From assembly GCA_016342385.1 (NCBI GenBank), contig JAEINM010000099.1, positions 1-11,015 of the forward strand: DNA of 11,015 nt. The letters are read 5' to 3'. A program made the position numbers and the translations under genes. How positions within the stretch are numbered: position 1 is the first letter of the stretch; the number at the start of each line of letters is the position of its first letter. The stretch is from Spirochaetaceae bacterium. GTDB taxonomy: Bacteria; Spirochaetota; Spirochaetia; DSM-2461. This document shows, one piece after another, positions 6,832 to 11,015 of this stretch. The notes under the pieces are model-generated. The model searched no databases. It worked only from the letters and a program-made list of their open reading frames with translations, and was not told the origin of the DNA.

Positions 6832-6870
6832 TATCCTTAAGTGACTATAGAGTGTGCTATCTTAAGGATA
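6832..6870. repeat. Inverted repeat just downstream of kbl
   Basis: TATCCTTAAG at 6832-6841 and CTTAAGGATA at 6861-6870 are perfect 10-bp complements around a 19-bp centre, in which ATAG (6847-6850) and CTAT (6857-6860) can also pair. It begins 4 bp after the kbl stop, read on the minus strand. The nearest T-run on that strand is about 13 nt beyond the hairpin, too far for a classic intrinsic terminator. It could be a 3' processing hairpin for kbl or an operator upstream of the lipoprotein gene, whose start is 80 bp further on. Confidence 0.6.
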
Positions 6871-6874
6871 AGAA

Positions 6875-8068
6875 TTATTCACTAATAACCTTAAGCTCCC
6901 GTCCCACTTCAATAAAAGCAGCCACAGCCTTATCCAGATCCTCTATGGAATGAGCTGCTGAAATCTGTGTACGGATTCTCGCTTTTCCCCTCGGTACTAC
7001 AGGGAAGACAAAGCCAATGACATAAATACCTTTTTTCAATAATTGATCAGCCATCTTTATGGCCAGAGGTTCATCGTAAAGCATCACAGGAATTATCGCT
7101 GTGTCTCCGGGAACTATATCAAAACCGGCCTCAACCATTTTTTTCTTAAAAAAGGCTGCATTAGATTTAGTCCGGGTCGCCAGTTCATTGGATTCCCATA
7201 ACATCTTTATAACTTGTGAGGTAGCTCCTACAATGGCCGGAGCGACAGTATTGGAGAATAGATAGGGCCGTGATTTCTGACGCAGCATTTTAATTATTTC
7301 TTTTCGCCCAGAAGTACAGCCTCCGTTTCCACCGCCCATTGCTTTTCCAAATGTTGTAGTGATTATATCAACACGTCCCATGACATTGCAGTGTTCTGCT
7401 GTTCCTCTGCCGCTTTTCCCTATATAACCTGTGGCATGGGAATCGTCGACCATGACCAGAGAATCATATTTCTCTGCCAGATCGCAAATCTTATCCAGTC
7501 TGGCAATATCTCCGTCCATGGAGAAAACCCCATCGGTCACAATTATTTTATACCGCGATTGGGACGCCTCTTTCAGAGCTCTTTCCAGATCGTCCATATA
7601 TGAATGTTTATATCTGAATCGGGCTGCTTTACAGAGCCTTACACCATCTATAATAGAGGCATGATTTAACTCATCGGAGATTATGGCATCCTCTGCTGAC
7701 AGCAGTGGTTCAAAAACGCCTCCGTTGGCATCAAACGCCGCACAGTACAATATGGTGTCCTCTGTTCCCAGAAAACGGGAAACCTGCTCTTCAAGGTTTC
7801 TATGAATATCCTGAGTACCGCAGATAAAGCGGACTGATGAGAGGCCATAACCTCTTTTGTCCATGGCCTCCTGAGCTGCTTTTATCACTTTTTTATTTCC
7901 AGCCAGCCCGAGATAGTTATTGGAGCAGAAATTCAGGACTTTCTCTCCGCTAGAAACAGAGATCTCCGCTCCTTGAGGGGAAGTAATAATTCTCTCCTTT
8001 TTGTATAATCCCTGTTCTTTCAGTTCTGTGAATTTTTTTTGAAAATCCTCTTTCATTTTTCCGAGCAT
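6875..8068 (-). CDS. kbl: 2-amino-3-ketobutyrate CoA ligase (glycine C-acetyltransferase)
   Basis: Kbl is a cytoplasmic PLP enzyme of the alpha-oxoamine synthase family. It cleaves 2-amino-3-ketobutyrate with CoA to glycine and acetyl-CoA, the second step of threonine breakdown. The 397 residues (E. coli 398) match throughout: ERIITSPQGAEI, NFCSNNYLGLA, SVRFICGTQD, FDANGGVFEPLLSAEDAIISDELNHASIIDGVRLCKA, TDGVFSMDGDIA, VMVDDSHATGYIG with the PLP-contacting Asp at 208 and His at 211, ITTTFGKAMGG with the Schiff-base Lys at 242, RPYLFSN, and KARIRTQISAAHS near the end. These favour Kbl over the relatives BioF, HemA and Spt. The start at 8068 has AGAGGA about 8 nt upstream and gives the family length; an in-frame ATG at 8116 adds 16 residues without a ribosome site. 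No threonine dehydrogenase (tdh) gene lies in the window. Confidence 0.95.
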   Translation of the reverse strand: MLGKMKEDFQKKFTELKEQGLYKKERIITSPQGAEISVSSGEKVLNFCSNNYLGLAGNKKVIKAAQEAMDKRGYGLSSVRFICGTQDIHRNLEEQVSRFLGTEDTILYCAAFDANGGVFEPLLSAEDAIISDELNHASIIDGVRLCKAARFRYKHSYMDDLERALKEASQSRYKIIVTDGVFSMDGDIARLDKICDLAEKYDSLVMVDDSHATGYIGKSGRGTAEHCNVMGRVDIITTTFGKAMGGGNGGCTSGRKEIIKMLRQKSRPYLFSNTVAPAIVGATSQVIKMLWESNELATRTKSNAAFFKKKMVEAGFDIVPGDTAIIPVMLYDEPLAIKMADQLLKKGIYVIGFVFPVVPRGKARIRTQISAAHSIEDLDKAVAAFIEVGRELKVISE

Positions 8069-8094
8069 GATTCTTTCCTCTAATGTCTTTTTAA

Positions 8095-8100
8095 TATAAT
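8095..8100 (+). promoter_or_regulatory. Candidate -10 box for the 8155 gene pair
   Basis: TATAAT at 8095-8100 is a perfect -10 hexamer 55 bp before the start of the small gene, but no convincing -35 lies 16-18 bp upstream (TTCTTT at best). The segment 8069-8154 separates the divergent kbl and 8155 genes and must hold both promoters; its AT-richness makes chance matches likely. Confidence 0.25.
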
Positions 8101-8154
8101 GTATATATTTTAACATGATTAACCGCAGTACAACATTAAAAAGGGGTTCCCCAG

Positions 8155-8394
8155 ATGCTTACATCGAAAGATGATTTTCGGAATTTATATGATGAATTAA
8201 CAGAGCCGGAAAAGCTGCATTTATGGCAGAGATTTTCCTCATTTCTCAATAATTCTGAAATACAGATGTGTATGTCTGATGTTAGGACGGGAAAGGACGA
8301 TTTGTTCGAAATCCATAAAAAACATGGTTTTATCGATAAATATCAGATATATTTTCATCAGGTTATGAGAAATATTTTTGATTGTAGGAGGTGA
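8155..8394 (+). CDS. Small protein of unknown function, 79 residues
   Basis: I do not recognise this protein. It is charged and soluble, with no signal peptide or membrane segment. It appears mostly helical (KDDFRNLYDELTEPEKLHLWQRFSSFLNN, then KDDLFEIHKKHGF). It has two Cys, at residues 39 and 77, and no zinc-type motif. An AGGGG about 8 nt before ATG 8155 can serve as ribosome site, though it may pair with the following CCCC. Support for a real gene: the frame ends at TGA 8392-8394, exactly within the strong AGGAGG ribosome site of the next gene, as in coupled operon pairs. It is divergent from kbl with an 86-bp shared upstream region. A minus-strand frame across the same bases (8239-8451) has no ribosome site and was not called. 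Confidence 0.6.
   Translation: MLTSKDDFRNLYDELTEPEKLHLWQRFSSFLNNSEIQMCMSDVRTGKDDLFEIHKKHGFIDKYQIYFHQVMRNIFDCRR
8386..8391 (+). promoter_or_regulatory. Strong Shine-Dalgarno deciding the hdeD-like start
   Basis: AGGAGG lies 5 nt before ATG 8397 and inside the last codons of the upstream gene (stop 8392-8394). This makes ATG 8397 the start rather than the overlapping GTG at 8391, and suggests translational coupling of the two genes. Confidence 0.85.
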
Positions 8395-8396
8395 AT

Positions 8397-8951
8397 ATGG
8401 AAGGGAAAATAGAAGATCAGGAATCTTATGACCAGGTCTTATGGAGTTCATGGAAAATCCTGTTACTCAGAGGCATCTTTATCAGCTTGATCGGGTTAAT
8501 ACTCCTGCTCTGGCCTTCCTCCGGGCTGGCTTTTACAGCGATAGCTTTTTCTCTTTTTATAGGCATTGACGGAATAACTCAGATGGTTATTGGGTTTAAG
8601 ATGAATAATGCCAGTGATCTATGGTGGGGTTCCGTTTTAAGAGGTGTCATTGAGATTATCATTGCTGCAGTAATACTCTCTCACCCGAAGGGATTTGGCG
8701 AAATGGGGGCCGCAGCCATATTAGTCATAATCGGTATTGTACTCATAATAGCGGGTATTATTGATTTTCAGTTTAAGAGAGGCAGAACAGGAATCTTGAG
8801 CTCAATATTGCTTTTTATTATGGGTGTTCTACTATTGACCGCACCATTATTTACCATAACAGTTATTCTCAGAATAATCGGAATTACGGCAATGGCTGCC
8901 GGGGCAGCCAGAATTATCCGTGCTGTTCAATACAAAAAACAATCTATTTAA
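8397..8951 (+). CDS. HdeD/DUF308-family inner-membrane protein
   Basis: The 184-residue protein has six predicted membrane helices at about 21-40, 43-67, 79-96, 104-126, 132-150 and 152-175. It has the internal pattern of DUF308: pairs of helices separated by short loops, with RGIFISLIGLILLLWP early and a repeated glycine-rich GIVLIIAGIIDFQFKRGR motif. E. coli HdeD, an acid-stress membrane protein, is about 190 residues with the same layout. The role in most bacteria is unknown, so the gene symbol is withheld. It is the second gene of a pair with the 79-residue protein. Its last 8 bp overlap the convergent phosphatase gene, leaving no space for a terminator between them. Confidence 0.8.
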   Translation: MEGKIEDQESYDQVLWSSWKILLLRGIFISLIGLILLLWPSSGLAFTAIAFSLFIGIDGITQMVIGFKMNNASDLWWGSVLRGVIEIIIAAVILSHPKGFGEMGAAAILVIIGIVLIIAGIIDFQFKRGRTGILSSILLFIMGVLLLTAPLFTITVILRIIGITAMAAGAARIIRAVQYKKQSI

Positions 8952-11015
8952 CTTTCATTAATAGAAGGGTCTGGTCATCATGCTGACTAGTCCCTTCTGT
9001 AAATTCATCGAGATTTTTCCTGATTTCGGTGGTCAGGTCATAGGGATCCATATGAGCATTACGCTGGATAATAGCCAGTAGTCTGTTTGTAGAAAATTCT
9101 TCACCCTCCAGATTCCTGGCTTCATTGAGACCATCTGTGAATAATACCAGATAATCACCCATAGACACCTGAAATCTTTTATGGCCGAATTCAGTATCTG
9201 CTTCAAGTCCCAGAGGCAGGCCATCAGTATCAAATTTAAGAAATTTATCCTTCTCCGCTTTGTATACATAGAGCGGGTGATGAGCTCCATTTGTATAAGA
9301 CACAACCTTTTTCTCGTTATCATATATAAAAAGTCCGATTGTGGCGAAATGATCTATTCCCAGTCTGGCGGTCAATAAATTGTTTAATATGGATACAACT
9401 GATTTAGCATTGTGAGTCTTTGAAGTTATAAGTCGCAGAATAGTTCTGATCATAATCATAACAAGGGAGGCGGGAACTCCTTTTCCTGCTACATCACAGA
9501 CTGTTATCAGCAATTTATTGTCATCAAGTTGAAATGCATCATAATAATCACCGCTAATACCTTTTGCCGCTTCAGAATAGGCGTAGAGTGAAGCGTTTGG
9601 CATTTCTGGTAGTTTTTTAGGGAGGAGGTTCTTTTGAATATCAGAGGCCACATTCAATTCTTTCATAAGCTCATGGCGGGAGAGCAGTTCCTGATATTTG
9701 TTGAGGTTATCCAGAGCCATAGCAGAATATTCCCCGTAGGAACGAAGAAAAGAATAGTCAAGATCAGAGAAGTAATTATTCTCATTTGTCCTGCACACTC
9801 CCAGAATCCCCAATAGACGGTTTCCCACTAATAGCGGGATGAACACAAGAGAACTGATAAAAAGCTCATCTTCGGGATTGCTGTTGAAGGGAAGGCGGTC
9901 ATCTTTGACAGACTCGCGAATGAATAGTGGTGTTCCACTCGATGCCACTTCACCTATCAGCCCTGTACCGACTTCTATGGTCAATGATTTAAAATAGGCT
10001 ATTATGCTGTCTTTTCGATTACTGACTTTTTTGGAAACCTGAAAAGGAGGAGGGAAATAGCCTGAAATATTCGATACAACAAGTTTTTTTGAATTCTCAT
10101 CTATTGTAAACATCACTCCCGCATCAGCGTTTGAACTATCTATACCCAGTTCTACAAGATTGTCTATGAATCCCTGCTGGTTCAGGTCGACAGATATGGA
10201 GTTTCCGATATCTCTCATAACATCACGGAGCGAGTCCATCTTCTGCCAGAGAGTATCGGTAAATATTTTAAAATTATTGGTCAGGTTTCCGAATTCATCT
10301 TTAGTTTTGATTTCCAGGTTTGCCGAGAAATCCCCATTAGCCAATTTGGCTATATAGCTTTCCATTTTTTTTATATTAATGGTCGTCTGTCGTGAAAAAA
10401 GAGTACTTATAACTATGATCAATGCCAGAATAACAGCGATCAACTGTATTGACTGTATTCTATATATGACAATTGTCTTCTCAATCTCTTTATTTATTTC
10501 ATCGAGAACCTGATCGAGAAAACCATTGACTTCCGTCATAGAACTGTCAATAAACTGCATATTTTTTTCAAGGTTGGTGAATTTTTCCAGCAGTCTTTCA
10601 TTTTCAATTTCACCAGCATAAAGCTTTTCATACAGGTCGATTATACTTGTCTCACTACTGTCAATATCTCTTAGACTAGAATCTACCATAAGAATATTCA
10701 GGTCGATATCTATAGGTTTGTAATAATCATTGAATATGACATCCCATCTACTTATAATCTGATTTAGAATGTAAGTTATCTCACCTCCCAGGAGGTTTAA
10801 TGACTTGTTAGATGTGAATCTCTTAAGCTCTTCATAGAAAACACTATATGAATTCAGCCAGTCTTCAGAGGTATCTATCAATCTGTTCTTATCGGAAATA
10901 AATTCTGCACTTTTTAGGGAGAGAGCATACTGATTTGACTGAATATTCACACCCTGCAATTCAATTGCTTTTAAGTCCATAGAATCCTGAAACCGGGTAT
11001 AAATGAGAATAGTTG
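8944..11015 (-). CDS. Membrane-anchored RsbU/SpoIIE-type serine phosphatase with HAMP and GAF domains (5' partial)
   Basis: This looks like a signalling phosphatase, probably acting on a phosphorylated anti-sigma-factor antagonist. The frame is open to the right edge, with no stop upstream of ATG 10980, which has only a weak AGGA before it, so the N-terminus and a first membrane helix probably lie outside the window. Numbered from that Met: a helical, likely extracytoplasmic sensor at about 1-170; one membrane helix at about 177-196; HAMP at 192-245 (IAKLANGDF, KDEFGNLTNNF); GAF at about 270-425 (VGTGLIGEVASSGTPLFI, FIPLLVGNRLLGILGV); a linker with SDIQKNLLPKKLP; then the PP2C/SpoIIE domain to 678. 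The metal-binding aspartates are present in GDYYDA (478), DVAGKG (496), FTDG (616) and HDDQT (668-669), so it should be active. No anti-sigma or antagonist gene is adjacent in the window. Confidence 0.92.
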   Translation of the reverse strand, partial: TILIYTRFQDSMDLKAIELQGVNIQSNQYALSLKSAEFISDKNRLIDTSEDWLNSYSVFYEELKRFTSNKSLNLLGGEITYILNQIISRWDVIFNDYYKPIDIDLNILMVDSSLRDIDSSETSIIDLYEKLYAGEIENERLLEKFTNLEKNMQFIDSSMTEVNGFLDQVLDEINKEIEKTIVIYRIQSIQLIAVILALIIVISTLFSRQTTINIKKMESYIAKLANGDFSANLEIKTKDEFGNLTNNFKIFTDTLWQKMDSLRDVMRDIGNSISVDLNQQGFIDNLVELGIDSSNADAGVMFTIDENSKKLVVSNISGYFPPPFQVSKKVSNRKDSIIAYFKSLTIEVGTGLIGEVASSGTPLFIRESVKDDRLPFNSNPEDELFISSLVFIPLLVGNRLLGILGVCRTNENNYFSDLDYSFLRSYGEYSAMALDNLNKYQELLSRHELMKELNVASDIQKNLLPKKLPEMPNASLYAYSEAAKGISGDYYDAFQLDDNKLLITVCDVAGKGVPASLVMIMIRTILRLITSKTHNAKSVVSILNNLLTARLGIDHFATIGLFIYDNEKKVVSYTNGAHHPLYVYKAEKDKFLKFDTDGLPLGLEADTEFGHKRFQVSMGDYLVLFTDGLNEARNLEGEEFSTNRLLAIIQRNAHMDPYDLTTEIRKNLDEFTEGTSQHDDQTLLLMKVK

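Overview
The window holds eight protein-coding genes. The first runs in from the left edge and the last runs out past the right edge. The DNA is AT-rich, with short intergenic gaps and bacterial Shine-Dalgarno sites. A CsgG-type lipoprotein with a loose lipobox and a HAMP-GAF-PP2C phosphatase fit a free-living spirochaete (Spirochaetaceae-like) or a similar diderm. This is a gestalt inference; no marker in the window fixes the taxon.

Layout. (1) 2-766 (+): the 3' part of an alpha/beta-hydrolase-like gene whose nucleophile and histidine positions look lost. (2) 1000-2718 (+): glnS, glutaminyl-tRNA synthetase, with an extended -10 promoter and a small leader hairpin upstream. (3) 2721-2908: six tandem copies of a 29-bp unit, the last copy running into a perfect 20-bp palindrome, between the converging 3' ends of glnS and psuG. 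(4) 2909-4919 (-): psuK-psuG, a two-gene operon for pseudouridine breakdown; the kinase carries an N-terminal winged HTH. Its promoter region has an 18-bp-arm perfect inverted repeat spanning the -10 box, the predicted start of transcription and the Shine-Dalgarno. (5) 5010-6752 (-): a lipoprotein with a CsgG/LpoB-like domain and two beta-sandwich repeats. (6) 6875-8068 (-): kbl, 2-amino-3-ketobutyrate CoA ligase. (7) 8155-8951 (+): a small unknown gene translationally coupled to an HdeD/DUF308 membrane protein. (8) 8944 to the right edge (-): a membrane-anchored RsbU-type phosphatase whose end overlaps the hdeD-like gene by 8 bp.

How they fit together. PsuK should phosphorylate pseudouridine and PsuG split the phosphate into uracil and ribose 5-phosphate, so the pair salvages modified nucleosides from RNA turnover; no transporter gene is visible. 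The HTH fused to the kinase, next to a large operator-like palindrome, suggests that the kinase represses its own operon. Kbl converts 2-amino-3-ketobutyrate and CoA to glycine and acetyl-CoA; threonine dehydrogenase is not adjacent. The other genes look like unrelated single units: envelope lipoprotein, stress-type membrane protein and signalling phosphatase.

The two regions most worth a second look are the psuK control region and the 29-bp tandem array. No tRNA, rRNA, CRISPR array or transposase gene was seen.
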